Of a DNA stretch of 64,000 nt, positions 9,563 through 18,230 are shown piece after piece; the first letter of the stretch is position 1; every line of letters starts with the position of its first letter. The translations under genes and the position numbers were made by a program. The notes under the pieces were generated by a model. The model made no database searches. It had not been told where the DNA came from and was given only the letters and a program-made list of their open reading frames with translations. The DNA comes from Acaricomes phytoseiuli DSM 14247 (GTDB taxonomy: Bacteria; Actinomycetota; Actinomycetes; Actinomycetales; Micrococcaceae), in contig NZ_AQXM01000060.1 in assembly GCF_000376245.1 (NCBI RefSeq), forward strand, positions 46,106 through 110,105. Direction: 5' to 3'.

Positions 9563-11185
9563 ATGCCTGAACCCTCGAGCCACGCAACTGCACAAGCATC
9601 CGGCGGAACTTCCGGACAGGCTGATCGGGATCTGGAAGCCCGCGCCTGGCCCGCGCTCTGGTCGCTGGTCATCGGCTTCTTCATGATCCTGGTGGATTCC
9701 ACCATCGTCTCCGTGGCCACTCCGGCCATCATGAACGCCTTGGACGCCGATATCAGCCAGGTGGTCTGGGTGACGAGCGCCTATCTGCTCGCCTATGCGG
9801 TGCCGCTGCTGATCACCGGGCGGCTCGGGGACCGCTTCGGCCCCAAACGCATGTACCTCACCGGTCTGGTGATCTTCACCCTGGCCTCGGCCTGGTGCGG
9901 GCTGGCCGGCGATGTGACCATCCTGATCATTGCCAGGGTGGTCCAGGGCCTGGGCGCGGCGCTGATGACCCCGCAGACCATGTCCATGATCACCAGGATG
10001 TTCCCGCCGCAGCGCCGGGGCGCAGCGATGGGGCTCTGGGGCTCGGTGGCCGGTGTGGCCATTCTGGTGGGCCCGGTGCTGGGTGGCATCCTGGTGGATC
10101 TGGCTGGCTGGGAATGGATCTTCTACATCAATGTCCCGGTCGGGATCATCGGCTTCATCCTGGCGGTGCGCCTCGTGCCATCGCTGAGCACCCAGATGCA
10201 CCGCTTCGACTGGCTCGGGGTGCTGCTCAGCGGCGCAGGCATGTTCCTCCTGGTCTTCGGTATCCAGGAGGGGGAGAGCTTCAACTGGGGGACCATCGCC
10301 GGGCCCATCTCGGTCTGGTCGCTCATCATCACCGGGCTCGTCCTAATGGTCTGCTTCGTGCTCTGGCAACGTTTCAACCGGGCCGAGCCGCTCGTGCCGC
10401 TGCGCTTGTTCCGGGACCGCAACTTCTCCCTGGCCACCCTGGCCATCGCGGCGATGGGCTTCGTGGTGACATCGATGTCTCTGCCGCTCATGCTCTATGC
10501 CCAGGAAGTCCGCGGGCTGGCACCCACGCAGGCGGCACTGCTGCTCGCGCCGATGGCGGTGATCTCCGGTGTGCTGGCCCCTTTTATCGGTAAGCTCATC
10601 AATCGGCGCGATCCGCGGTACTTTGCCGTGCTGGGTTTCGCCCTGATCGCCGTCTCCCTGTTCTGGCTGGGCTCTCTGCTGCGCCCGGACACTCCGATAT
10701 GGATGCTTCTGCTGCCGATGGCACTGCTCGGGTTCGCCAACGCCGGGGTCTGGGCGCCGGTCTCCCTGACCGCCACCCGGAACCTCACCCCGGCTCAGGC
10801 CGGCGCAGGCTCAGGAGTTTACAACACCACCCGCCAGGTCGGCGCGGTTCTGGGCGCGGCGATGATCGCCTCGCTCATGCAGGCTCGGCTGAACGCGAAC
10901 CTGCCCTCTGCTCCTGACGGCACGGCAACGGGTGAGGGAGCCGGAAGCCTGCCCGAGTTCCTGCACGCAGGGTTCGCCGGTGCCATGGGGGAGTCGCTGC
11001 TGCTGCCCGCGACGGTGATCCTCGTCGGCGTGGTCGCTGCGCTGTGCTTCGCCCGCCCGGTGATCACCGTCGGGCCAGAGACTTCGGCGGCAACGGCAAC
11101 GGCAGCCGCTGCACCTGCGGCAGCGGCTGCTCCGGCGGATCCCGCGCCCGGGGGCACTGCCCAGCCTGATCGCCCCGGAGCGTAG
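9563..11185 (+). CDS. MFS drug-resistance transporter, DHA2/EmrB-QacA type (14 TM)
   Basis: Proton-coupled exporter of the DHA2 branch. The roughly 540-aa product has about fourteen hydrophobic segments, the motif-A loop GRLGDRFGPKRMY after TM2, the DST segment in TM1 (FMILVDSTIVSVA) and the antiporter motif C-like run GPVLGGILVD near TM5. The C-terminus is a long Ala/Pro-rich cytoplasmic tail. I chose the ATG at 9563, which has GGGGAAGGAAG about 10 nt upstream, over an in-frame TTG at 9518. The substrate cannot be read from sequence. Its TAG stop forms the first half of the putative -10 of the next gene. Confidence 0.88.
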   Translation: MPEPSSHATAQASGGTSGQADRDLEARAWPALWSLVIGFFMILVDSTIVSVATPAIMNALDADISQVVWVTSAYLLAYAVPLLITGRLGDRFGPKRMYLTGLVIFTLASAWCGLAGDVTILIIARVVQGLGAALMTPQTMSMITRMFPPQRRGAAMGLWGSVAGVAILVGPVLGGILVDLAGWEWIFYINVPVGIIGFILAVRLVPSLSTQMHRFDWLGVLLSGAGMFLLVFGIQEGESFNWGTIAGPISVWSLIITGLVLMVCFVLWQRFNRAEPLVPLRLFRDRNFSLATLAIAAMGFVVTSMSLPLMLYAQEVRGLAPTQAALLLAPMAVISGVLAPFIGKLINRRDPRYFAVLGFALIAVSLFWLGSLLRPDTPIWMLLLPMALLGFANAGVWAPVSLTATRNLTPAQAGAGSGVYNTTRQVGAVLGAAMIASLMQARLNANLPSAPDGTATGEGAGSLPEFLHAGFAGAMGESLLLPATVILVGVVAALCFARPVITVGPETSAATATAAAAPAAAAAPADPAPGGTAQPDRPGA

Positions 11186-11188
11186 GCT
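11183..11188 (+). promoter_or_regulatory. -10 box overlapping the MFS stop codon
   Basis: TAGGCT lies 6 nt before the ATG at 11195. Its first three bases are the TAG stop of the transporter gene. This is consistent with a leaderless transcript for the downstream reductase gene. Confidence 0.5.
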
Positions 11189-11194
11189 GTCACG

Positions 11195-11773
11195 ATGAGC
11201 CGGACCGTCTATTACACCTCGATGTCCATCGATGGCTTCCTCGCCACAGAAGACCACAACCTGGACTGGCTCTTCTCGCTCCAGGGCTACGATATGGAGC
11301 TCTACCAGCAGTTCTACGCCGGGATCGGCGCGCAGATCATGGGAGCGCAGACTTACCGTTTCCTGCAGCGCGCAGCCGCAGCCGCCGCAGACCCGGCGGA
11401 GCAGGCCTGGCCTTACCCGGACCGCCCGAGCTGGGTCTTCAGCCATGGCGAACTCACCGAAGCCGGGGGTCTCTGGGAACAGGAGGCGGAGCAGGGGCGG
11501 ATCATCCGGGCGGAAGGCGATGTCCGCACGGCTCATGCACAAGCCACGGCTGCGGCAGAGGAGCAGGATGTCTGGGTGGTCGGCGGGGGAGATCTGGCCG
11601 CGCAATTCCACGCCGCCGGTCTGCTCGACGAGCTCTATCTGACCATCGTGCCCTTCATCCTGGGCTCCGGTCAGCGACTGCTGCCGCTCGCCAATCCCAC
11701 GCAGCAGCTGCCGTTGATCTCCCAGCAGCTCCGGGGCGGCGGCGTGATCGAAGCTCGGTACGCGCTGCGCTAG
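11195..11773 (+). CDS. Dihydrofolate reductase family protein (RibD C-terminal-like)
   Basis: 192-aa protein of the bacterial bifunctional deaminase-reductase C-terminal family, a DHFR-like fold that binds NADPH. Seen: N-terminal YYTSMSIDGFLA, IMGAQTYRFL near residue 48, WVVGGGDLAAQF near 127 (the Gly-rich cofactor loop) and LTIVPFILGSGQRLLP near 149. The substrate is unknown: these stand-alone proteins are usually not folate reductases. The stop is interleaved with that of the convergent thioesterase gene (shared CTAG at 11770-11773), and there is no terminator between them. Confidence 0.85.
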   Translation: MSRTVYYTSMSIDGFLATEDHNLDWLFSLQGYDMELYQQFYAGIGAQIMGAQTYRFLQRAAAAAADPAEQAWPYPDRPSWVFSHGELTEAGGLWEQEAEQGRIIRAEGDVRTAHAQATAAAEEQDVWVVGGGDLAAQFHAAGLLDELYLTIVPFILGSGQRLLPLANPTQQLPLISQQLRGGGVIEARYALR

Positions 11774-12246
11774 TCAGCCTGCTGGGACGGCTCAGGTGCC
11801 CGGCGGATCATATTGGTGATCCGGGCAGTGGAGAGCCTGCGGCCCTGCTCATCGGTCATTACGATCTCATGGGTGGCGAGCGTGCGGCCCAGGTGGATCG
11901 CGGTGCAGGTGCCGGTGACCGTACCGGATTCGATCCCGCGATGGTGGCTTGCGCTGATCTCGATGCCGAGCGCCTGGCCGCCCGCACCGGCATGAATACC
12001 CGCCGCGAAGGAACCCAGCGTCTCGGCGAGAACAAGATGGGCTCCGCCGTGCAGGAGGCCGACGATCTGGGTATTGCCTTCCACCGGCATCGTGGCCACG
12101 ACCCGCTCGGCGCTGAGCTCCGAGAACCGGATGCCCATCTTCGCCACGAGGTCTCCTACGCCATGGTGGCGCAGCATGGGCCACGTCTGTTCGGGAACTC
12201 CCGCCTCGGCCAGCTGCTCGGTATAAGGATTGCTTTCCTCAGACAT
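11770..12246 (-). CDS. Hotdog-fold PaaI-type thioesterase
   Basis: 158-aa acyl-CoA thioesterase of the PaaI/4HBT group. Typical elements are GNTQIVGLLHGGAHLVLAE with the conserved HGG, then a helix ending in GSFAAG, and the strand HHRGIESGTVTGTCTAIHLGRTLATHEI. The ATG at 12246 has TAGGGT exactly 6 nt upstream on its strand, suggesting a leaderless transcript. It is divergent from polA. The acyl substrate is unknown. Confidence 0.85.
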   Translation of the reverse strand: MSEESNPYTEQLAEAGVPEQTWPMLRHHGVGDLVAKMGIRFSELSAERVVATMPVEGNTQIVGLLHGGAHLVLAETLGSFAAGIHAGAGGQALGIEISASHHRGIESGTVTGTCTAIHLGRTLATHEIVMTDEQGRRLSTARITNMIRRAPEPSQQAD

Positions 12247-12252
12247 ATCTCC

Positions 12253-12258
12253 ACCCTA
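12253..12258 (-). promoter_or_regulatory. -10 box, leaderless thioesterase transcript
   Basis: On the minus strand TAGGGT is followed by 6 nt and the ATG ending at 12244. It is divergent from the polA -10 box 52 bp away. Confidence 0.5.
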
Positions 12259-12309
12259 ATGCCTCCCAGGACAAAGCCCCGGTGTTATGCCCGCCACCCC
12301 CGGACGGCA

Positions 12310-12315
12310 TAGGCT
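12310..12315 (+). promoter_or_regulatory. -10 box, leaderless polA transcript
   Basis: TAGGCT stands exactly 6 nt before the GTG start of polA at 12322. No Shine-Dalgarno sequence is visible between box and start, which fits leaderless initiation. Confidence 0.55.
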
Positions 12316-12321
12316 TGGTCC

Positions 12322-15021
12322 GTGAGCGAACCTCGTAAACTCCTGCTGATCGATGGCCATTCCATGGCATTCCGGGCTTTCTACGCCTTGCCGCCGGAGA
12401 CTTTCATCACCGACACCGGCCAGCACACCAACGCTGTCTACGGGTTCACGTCCATGCTGCTGACCATGATCCGGCAGCAGAAGCCCAGCCATGTCGTCGT
12501 CGCCTTCGATCTCGACGGAGGCACTTTCCGCACCGAGGAGTACTCCGAGTACAAAGCCGGGCGGGCACGCACGCCGGAGGAGTTCCACGGTCAAGTGGAC
12601 CTCATCGGCAAGGTGTTGGAGGCGATGAACATCCCGGCGGTCACCCTGGAGGGCTACGAGGCGGACGATATCATCGCCACGGCCTCGGCCCGGGCCGAGG
12701 CCGAAGGGTGGCAGACGTTGATCGTCTCCGGTGATCGCGACGCCTTCCAGCTCATCACCGATTCGACGCTTGTGCTCTACCCGAAAAAAGGCATCTCCGA
12801 TATCCCGCCGATGGACCGGGCCGCGGTGGAGGAGAAATACCTGGTGCCCCCTGAGCTGTACCCCGACCTCGCCGCGCTCGTGGGCGAGAGCGCGGATAAT
12901 CTTCCCGGGGTGCCCGGAGTCGGCCCGAAGACCGCGGCAAAATGGATTAAGCAGTATGAAGGTCTCGAGGGAATCCTGGCGAATGCCGATTCCATCGGCG
13001 GTAAAGTCGGCGACTCGCTGCGGGCGCACCTCGACTCGGTCAAGCGGAACCGCCGGCTCAATCATCTGGTGCGCGATCTCCAACTGCCGATCAGCTCGGA
13101 GCAGATGGAGCTGCAGAACCCGGATCGGGCTCAGATCGAAGAGCTCTTCGATGCGCTGCAGTTCAACACCTTGCGCAAGCGGCTCTTCGAAGTATTCGGG
13201 GACACCGAGGCGGAGGCCGGCCCCGGGGAGCATGACCTCCCGGAGCACCGGGTGCTCCAGGAGGCAGAAGAGCTCTCCACCTGGTTCGAGGCCGCCGGGC
13301 AGCAGCAGGTGGCCTTCGCGCTGAGCGGTGCGGCGCTGCCTCTGACCGATCCGATAGGCCTCGATGTGCAGGGCGTTGCGCTCAGCACGGAGGCGGAGGT
13401 CGCTTTCATTCCGGTGGAAGGCCTCGATGCGGAGGCCGAGCGGGTGCTCGCGGAGTGGTTCTCCGGCCCGGCTCCGAAAGCCGTGCACGATCTCAAGGCT
13501 GCTTATAAGGCGCTTTCCGGCCGCGGGCTGGCCCTGGCCGGGGTCGTGGACGACACCTCGATCTCCGCTTACCTGATCCAGCCGGAGCGGCGCCATTACG
13601 AACTCGCCGATCTTTCCCAGATCCATCTGAAGACGCCTTTCGCCCAGGCTCAGGCGCAAGCCGCCGACCAGCTGGACCTGGACCTGGAAGGCGACCGTGG
13701 CGCCCAGGACGCGGTGCTGCGGGCGTATGTCACGGGCCGGCTGAGCGCCCATTTCGAATCCATGCTGGCCGAGCGCAAAGCCCAGCGGCTGCTCAGCGAG
13801 CTAGAGCTGCCGCTCGCGGTGGTCCTGGCGAAGATGGAGCTCGCCGGGATCGCGGTGAGCCGGGAAGTGCTGGACGAGCTGATGGCGGATTTCACCCAGG
13901 TGATCGAGGCCGCGCAGCGCGACGCTTTCGCCGCGATCGGTCACGAGGTCAACCTCGGCTCGCCCAAGCAGCTCCAAGTGGTGCTCTTCGAAGAGCTGGG
14001 CATGCCCAAGACCAAGAAAATCAAGACCGGTTACTCCACGGACGCAGATGCCCTCGCTGATCTGCTGGTGAAGACCGAGCACCCCTTCCTGGTGCATCTC
14101 CAGGCTTACCGCGATGCCACCAAGCTCCGTCAGACCGTCGAGGGGCTGATCAAATTCGTGGCCGACGACGGCCGGGTGCACACCACCTACGCGCAGAACA
14201 TCGCGGCGACGGGCCGGCTCTCCTCGAACAACCCAAATCTGCAGAACATCCCGATCCGCAGTGAAGCCGGGCGCCAGATCCGGAACGCTTTCGTGGTGGG
14301 CGAAGAGCCGAGCGGCAAGCCCTTCGAGACTCTGCTGACCGCTGATTATTCTCAGATCGAGATGCGGATCATGGCCCATCTCTCCGGAGACGAGGGGCTG
14401 ATCCAGGCCTTCCGGGACGGCGAAGACCTGCACCGCTTCGTCGGTTCGCATATCTTCCAGGTCGAGCCAGAGGATGTCACTTCGGCGATGCGCTCCAAGG
14501 TCAAGGCGATGTCCTACGGTCTGGTCTATGGTCTGAGCTCCTTCGGGCTCTCCAAGCAGCTGAAGATCTCGGTGGATGAAGCTCGAACCCTCATGAAGGA
14601 CTACTTCGAGCGATTCGGTGCGGTGCGGGATTACCTGCGCGGCATCGTCGAACAGGCTCGGATCGACGGCTACACCGCAACCATCGAAGGCCGCCGCCGG
14701 TACCTTCCGGAGCTGACCAGCGATAACCGCCAACTGCGGGAGATGGCGGAGCGGGCCGCGCTCAACGCGCCGATCCAGGGCTCTGCCGCGGATATCATCA
14801 AGCGCGCGATGATCGGCGTGGACCGCGAACTGCGGGCGGCTGACGCCGAGTCCCGAATGCTGCTGCAGGTGCACGATGAACTGGTGCTGGAGATCGCTCC
14901 GGGAGAACTGGAGGAGGTCACGGAGATCGTCCGCCGGGAAATGTCCGGGGCTGCGGAGCTGAGCGTTCCGCTCGATGTGCAGACCGGGGTGGGCTCCAGC
15001 TGGTTCGAAGCGGGGCACTAG
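12322..15021 (+). CDS. polA: DNA polymerase I
   Basis: 899-aa repair and Okazaki-processing polymerase. Residues 1-300 are the 5'-nuclease domain (GDRDAFQLI; helix-hairpin-helix GVPGVGPKTAAKW). The middle region, about 310-490, is a 3'-5' exonuclease-like fold without the acidic DxE motif, as in other actinobacterial PolA, so proofreading is probably lost. The polymerase domain has motif A DYSQIEMRI at about residue 675, motif B KVKAMSYGLVYG and motif C QVHDEL with Asp at about 852. Start GTG 12322 is supported by the -10 spacing. A 13-bp tandem duplication begins at the stop codon. Confidence 0.97.
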   Translation: MSEPRKLLLIDGHSMAFRAFYALPPETFITDTGQHTNAVYGFTSMLLTMIRQQKPSHVVVAFDLDGGTFRTEEYSEYKAGRARTPEEFHGQVDLIGKVLEAMNIPAVTLEGYEADDIIATASARAEAEGWQTLIVSGDRDAFQLITDSTLVLYPKKGISDIPPMDRAAVEEKYLVPPELYPDLAALVGESADNLPGVPGVGPKTAAKWIKQYEGLEGILANADSIGGKVGDSLRAHLDSVKRNRRLNHLVRDLQLPISSEQMELQNPDRAQIEELFDALQFNTLRKRLFEVFGDTEAEAGPGEHDLPEHRVLQEAEELSTWFEAAGQQQVAFALSGAALPLTDPIGLDVQGVALSTEAEVAFIPVEGLDAEAERVLAEWFSGPAPKAVHDLKAAYKALSGRGLALAGVVDDTSISAYLIQPERRHYELADLSQIHLKTPFAQAQAQAADQLDLDLEGDRGAQDAVLRAYVTGRLSAHFESMLAERKAQRLLSELELPLAVVLAKMELAGIAVSREVLDELMADFTQVIEAAQRDAFAAIGHEVNLGSPKQLQVVLFEELGMPKTKKIKTGYSTDADALADLLVKTEHPFLVHLQAYRDATKLRQTVEGLIKFVADDGRVHTTYAQNIAATGRLSSNNPNLQNIPIRSEAGRQIRNAFVVGEEPSGKPFETLLTADYSQIEMRIMAHLSGDEGLIQAFRDGEDLHRFVGSHIFQVEPEDVTSAMRSKVKAMSYGLVYGLSSFGLSKQLKISVDEARTLMKDYFERFGAVRDYLRGIVEQARIDGYTATIEGRRRYLPELTSDNRQLREMAERAALNAPIQGSAADIIKRAMIGVDRELRAADAESRMLLQVHDELVLEIAPGELEEVTEIVRREMSGAAELSVPLDVQTGVGSSWFEAGH

Positions 15022-15043
15022 TAACACCAACTAGTAACACCAA
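15018..15043. repeat. 13-bp perfect tandem duplication at the polA stop
   Basis: CTAGTAACACCAA occurs twice back to back (15018-15030, 15031-15043). The first copy contains the polA TAG stop, and the second lies in the spacer. This looks like a slippage duplication. Confidence 0.9.
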
Positions 15044-15087
15044 GAGGGATAGCTCTCCCCGGTTTTACGGTTGCTAGAGTGGTGATC

Positions 15088-16449
15088 GTGACTGTCCTCA
15101 GAGAACCAGATTCAAGTTTCCCTTATCGCATCGAGCAATGGCCTGCGGCAGATGACGTCCGCGAGGATCAGACCGTACCGGAACGCGCCAAAGGCTGGTT
15201 GAGGGCGGTCTCTATGGGCTTCCACGGCCGGGAGCTCACGGACGAGGCCGTCGCCAAATACGTTCGCGTGGACGCGGCAGATGACGCCATCTGCTGCGGT
15301 GTATACCCCGAGACGATAGCGGAGCGCGGTCTGCCCGCGGAATGGCCGGTGGGCACTTTTGGTTCCATGAAGGGCACTCTCAACGTAGGGGCTACCGGGA
15401 CTGTCGATGCTGACAACGGGCGCTTCCTGGACGCGCTCATGATCACCGCGGTGACCGTCCGGCCCAGCCACCGCCGGCGCGGCATCCTGTCCCAGCTGGT
15501 CCGGGCGAATCTGGAGCAGGCTGCGGCTGAGGGCCTGCCTGTCGCGGCCCTGACCGCTTCAGAAGGCGCCATCTACGGGCGCTTCGGCTTCGGCGACGCG
15601 ACTCGGGAGCGCACCATCGAGATCGACACCCGGCCCGGATTCGCGCTGCGCCGGGAGCCTGAGCGCCGTGTGGAGGTGATTCCCGTGGAGCGGGCCGGTG
15701 ACGTCCAGGCCGAGCTCTTCGAGGTATTCCACCGAAGCACGCTAGGGTCGTTGACCCGCCCCGAGTCGTACAAGCCGGTGGTCAGCGGGCAGTGGGGAAG
15801 CTACTACCCGGAAGCAGATCCGGAGGTCCGGGCCGCAGTGCACTACGGTGCCGATGGCGGCATCGACGGCTACGTCAGTTACAAGGCCGTGAGAGACGGC
15901 GATAAGCTCACCGCCCATAAGGTAGTGGACCTGCTGGCGCTCACCCCAGAGGCCTACCTCGGTCTCTGGGCGTTCCTGGGCAGTCTGGATCTGAGCCCCA
16001 AGGTGACCTGGAGCGGGGCTCCGGTGGCTGATCCGCTGTTCTGGGCGGTCAATGACCAGCGCCGCTACCGGGTGGTCGATGAAGGTGACCTGCTCTGGCT
16101 GCGCCCGCTCGACGTTCCGGCGATGCTGGAGGCCCGGCAGTACCACCGCGAGGGGACTCTGCGGTTGGGCGTCCGGGACGACCTCGGTTTCGCCGAGGGC
16201 GACTTCGAACTCAGGGTGGAACCGGGCGCGGAGCCGGGCACACTGCAGGGCCGGGTGCGCCGTCTGGAGGCGGGGGAGGAGCCCGAGGTCGTATTGCCGG
16301 TAGCGGCTCTGGGATCTCTGTACCTCGGTGACGCCAGTGCGCGCCTGCTCCGCGAAGCCGGGCGCGTGGAGCTGACCGAAGAGCAGGCCGGGCGCTTCGA
16401 CAAGCTCTTCACGGTTCCGCAGTTGCCGGACTGCCGGACGAACTTCTGA
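15088..16449 (+). CDS. GNAT family N-acetyltransferase, Eis-like
   Basis: About 453-aa GCN5-related acetyltransferase of the Eis type: tandem acetyl-CoA folds followed by a sterol-carrier-like C-terminal domain. The acetyl-CoA pyrophosphate loop is VTVRPSHRRRGILSQL, and ASEGAIYGRFGFG follows. The protein ends in an aromatic residue (TNF). In Eis proteins the free C-terminal carboxylate reaches the active site. Mycobacterial Eis acetylates aminoglycosides and proteins; the substrate here is unknown. Start chosen at GTG 15088, 7 nt after TAGAGT (15075-15080). GTG 15079 is an in-frame alternative that would overlap that box. Confidence 0.85.
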   Translation: MTVLREPDSSFPYRIEQWPAADDVREDQTVPERAKGWLRAVSMGFHGRELTDEAVAKYVRVDAADDAICCGVYPETIAERGLPAEWPVGTFGSMKGTLNVGATGTVDADNGRFLDALMITAVTVRPSHRRRGILSQLVRANLEQAAAEGLPVAALTASEGAIYGRFGFGDATRERTIEIDTRPGFALRREPERRVEVIPVERAGDVQAELFEVFHRSTLGSLTRPESYKPVVSGQWGSYYPEADPEVRAAVHYGADGGIDGYVSYKAVRDGDKLTAHKVVDLLALTPEAYLGLWAFLGSLDLSPKVTWSGAPVADPLFWAVNDQRRYRVVDEGDLLWLRPLDVPAMLEARQYHREGTLRLGVRDDLGFAEGDFELRVEPGAEPGTLQGRVRRLEAGEEPEVVLPVAALGSLYLGDASARLLREAGRVELTEEQAGRFDKLFTVPQLPDCRTNF

Positions 16450-16479
16450 AAACCGCTTCTGCCGAGCAGCTGATCGGTT

Positions 16480-16509
16480 TTGCTTTGCTCAGGAGTGTAG
16501 GACTAAACT
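16480..16509 (+). promoter_or_regulatory. Candidate rpsA promoter
   Basis: TTGCTT (16480-16485), an 18-nt spacer and TAAACT (16504-16509). Initiation near 16516 would give a leader of about 108 nt before the rpsA ATG. The long leader contrasts with the leaderless genes nearby and could host S1 autoregulation, as known in E. coli. Confidence 0.45.
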
Positions 16510-16623
16510 GAGCGGGCAGGTTTTGTGCGCGGGTGCGCCCTGAGGCACTGATGCTGCAACGGCTTTACGCTAGTTTCATATCACCATTCCTATTCGTTTC
16601 CTATCCAACGGAGCCCCTACTAC

Positions 16624-18093
16624 ATGACCACCACAACCCCCGAGAAGACCGGTACCCCGCAGGTTGCTGTCAACGACATCGGTTCTTCTGAGGACTTCCT
16701 CGCCGCTATTGATGCCACTATCAAGTACTTCAACGACGGCGATCTCGTCGAAGGCACTGTCGTCAAGGTTGACCGTGACGAAGTGCTGCTCGACATCAGA
16801 TACAAGACCGAAGGCGTTATCCCTTCCCGTGAACTCTCCATCAAGCACGATGTCGACCCCGCTGAGGTCGTCTCCGTAGGCGATGAGGTCGAAGCCCTGG
16901 TCCTCACCAAAGAGGACAAAGAGGGCCGGCTGATCCTCTCCAAGAAGCGGGCTCAGTACGAGCGCGCCTGGGGCGATATCGAGAAGATCAAGGATGAGGA
17001 CGGTGTGGTCACCGGTACCGTCATCGAGGTGGTCAAGGGTGGTCTCATCCTGGACATCGGGCTGCGCGGCTTCCTGCCGGCTTCGCTCGTCGAAATGCGC
17101 CGGGTGCGCGATCTGGCCCCGTACATCGGCCAGCAGATCGAAGCTAAGATCATCGAGCTGGATAAGAACCGCAACAACGTGGTGCTCTCCCGTCGGGCCT
17201 GGCTGGAGCAGACCCAGTCCGAGGTTCGCTCCACCTTCCTCAACAAGCTGGAAAAGGGCCAGGTGCGCCCCGGTGTGGTCTCCTCCATCGTCAACTTCGG
17301 CGCCTTCGTGGACCTGGGCGGCGTAGACGGTCTGGTGCACGTCTCCGAGCTGTCCTGGAAGCACATCGATCACCCCTCCGAGGTTGTCGAGGTCGGCCAG
17401 GAAGTCACCGTCGAGGTGCTCGAGGTCGATCTGGATCGTGAGCGGGTCTCCCTGTCGCTCAAGGCGACCCAGGAAGATCCGTGGCAGACCTTCGCCCGCA
17501 CGCACGCGCTGGGCCAGGTCGTTCCGGGCAAGGTCACCAAGCTCGTTCCGTTCGGTGCTTTCGTGCGCGTCGAGGACGGCATTGAGGGCCTGGTGCACAT
17601 CTCCGAACTCGCTGTGCGTCACGTGGATCTGGCCGAGCAGGTCGTCTCCGTCAACGACGAACTGTTCGTCAAAGTCATCGATATCGACCTGGAGCGCCGC
17701 CGGATCTCGCTCTCGCTCAAGCAGGCCAATGAGGGCGTGGACCCGGATTCCACCGAATTCGATCCCGCACTCTACGGCATGGCCGCCGAGTACGACGACG
17801 AGGGCAACTACAAGTACCCCGAGGGCTTCGACCCCGAGAGCAACGAGTGGATCGAAGGCTACGAGACCCAGCGCGCCGCCTGGGAGCAGCAGTACGCTGA
17901 GGCCCAGTCCCGCTGGGAAGCGCATAAGAGCCAGGTATCGCAGCACGCTGCCGACGATGCAGCAGCGGTCAGCGACGCGGCTGATGCCCCGGCGAACTAC
18001 TCCTCGGAAGGTGCCGCTCCGGTTGAGGACTCCGGCACTCTCGCCTCGGATGAAGCCCTCGCCGCGTTGCGGGAGAAGCTGACCGGCAACTGA
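16624..18093 (+). CDS. rpsA: 30S ribosomal protein S1
   Basis: 489-aa mRNA-binding ribosomal protein with four S1 (OB-fold) repeats, beginning near residues 38, 123, 210 and 295. The last two are the best conserved, with GxVxxIVxFGAFVDLGGVDGLVHVSELSW and PGKVTKLVPFGAFVRVEDG. An acidic, Ala-rich tail of about 120 residues follows. Codon choice is strongly biased, as expected for high expression. ATG at 16624 has a GGAG (16610-16613) upstream. A terminator follows. Confidence 0.97.
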   Translation: MTTTTPEKTGTPQVAVNDIGSSEDFLAAIDATIKYFNDGDLVEGTVVKVDRDEVLLDIRYKTEGVIPSRELSIKHDVDPAEVVSVGDEVEALVLTKEDKEGRLILSKKRAQYERAWGDIEKIKDEDGVVTGTVIEVVKGGLILDIGLRGFLPASLVEMRRVRDLAPYIGQQIEAKIIELDKNRNNVVLSRRAWLEQTQSEVRSTFLNKLEKGQVRPGVVSSIVNFGAFVDLGGVDGLVHVSELSWKHIDHPSEVVEVGQEVTVEVLEVDLDRERVSLSLKATQEDPWQTFARTHALGQVVPGKVTKLVPFGAFVRVEDGIEGLVHISELAVRHVDLAEQVVSVNDELFVKVIDIDLERRRISLSLKQANEGVDPDSTEFDPALYGMAAEYDDEGNYKYPEGFDPESNEWIEGYETQRAAWEQQYAEAQSRWEAHKSQVSQHAADDAAAVSDAADAPANYSSEGAAPVEDSGTLASDEALAALREKLTGN

Positions 18094-18135
18094 TAGCAGT
18101 AGAGTCCGGCTCAGCCCACCGCTGAGTGTTCTGAT

Positions 18136-18175
18136 AGGTCGGGGCCGTCACGATTTTTCGTGGCGGCCCCGACCT
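18136..18175 (+). terminator. Terminator after rpsA
   Basis: 18-bp stem (18136-18153 / 18158-18175) with a single G-U pair and a TTTT loop, 43 nt after the rpsA stop. Confidence 0.75.
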
Positions 18176-18218
18176 GTCTCAGGTTGTTGAGGTGTTCTGG
18201 GTTCTATCGGATTGCGCA

Positions 18219-18224
18219 TACTCT
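18219..18224 (+). promoter_or_regulatory. -10 box, leaderless coaE transcript
   Basis: TACTCT is followed by 6 nt and the ATG at 18231. No Shine-Dalgarno sequence is seen. Confidence 0.5.
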
Positions 18225-18230
18225 GGTGTC

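Noticed and set aside
12256..15030. Long open frames antisense to polA (about 498 and 409 codons), and similar ones antisense to gltB, rpsA, uvrB and tkt
   Set aside because: They mirror the strong codon bias of the real genes in high-G+C DNA, show no family motifs, and have no start signals.
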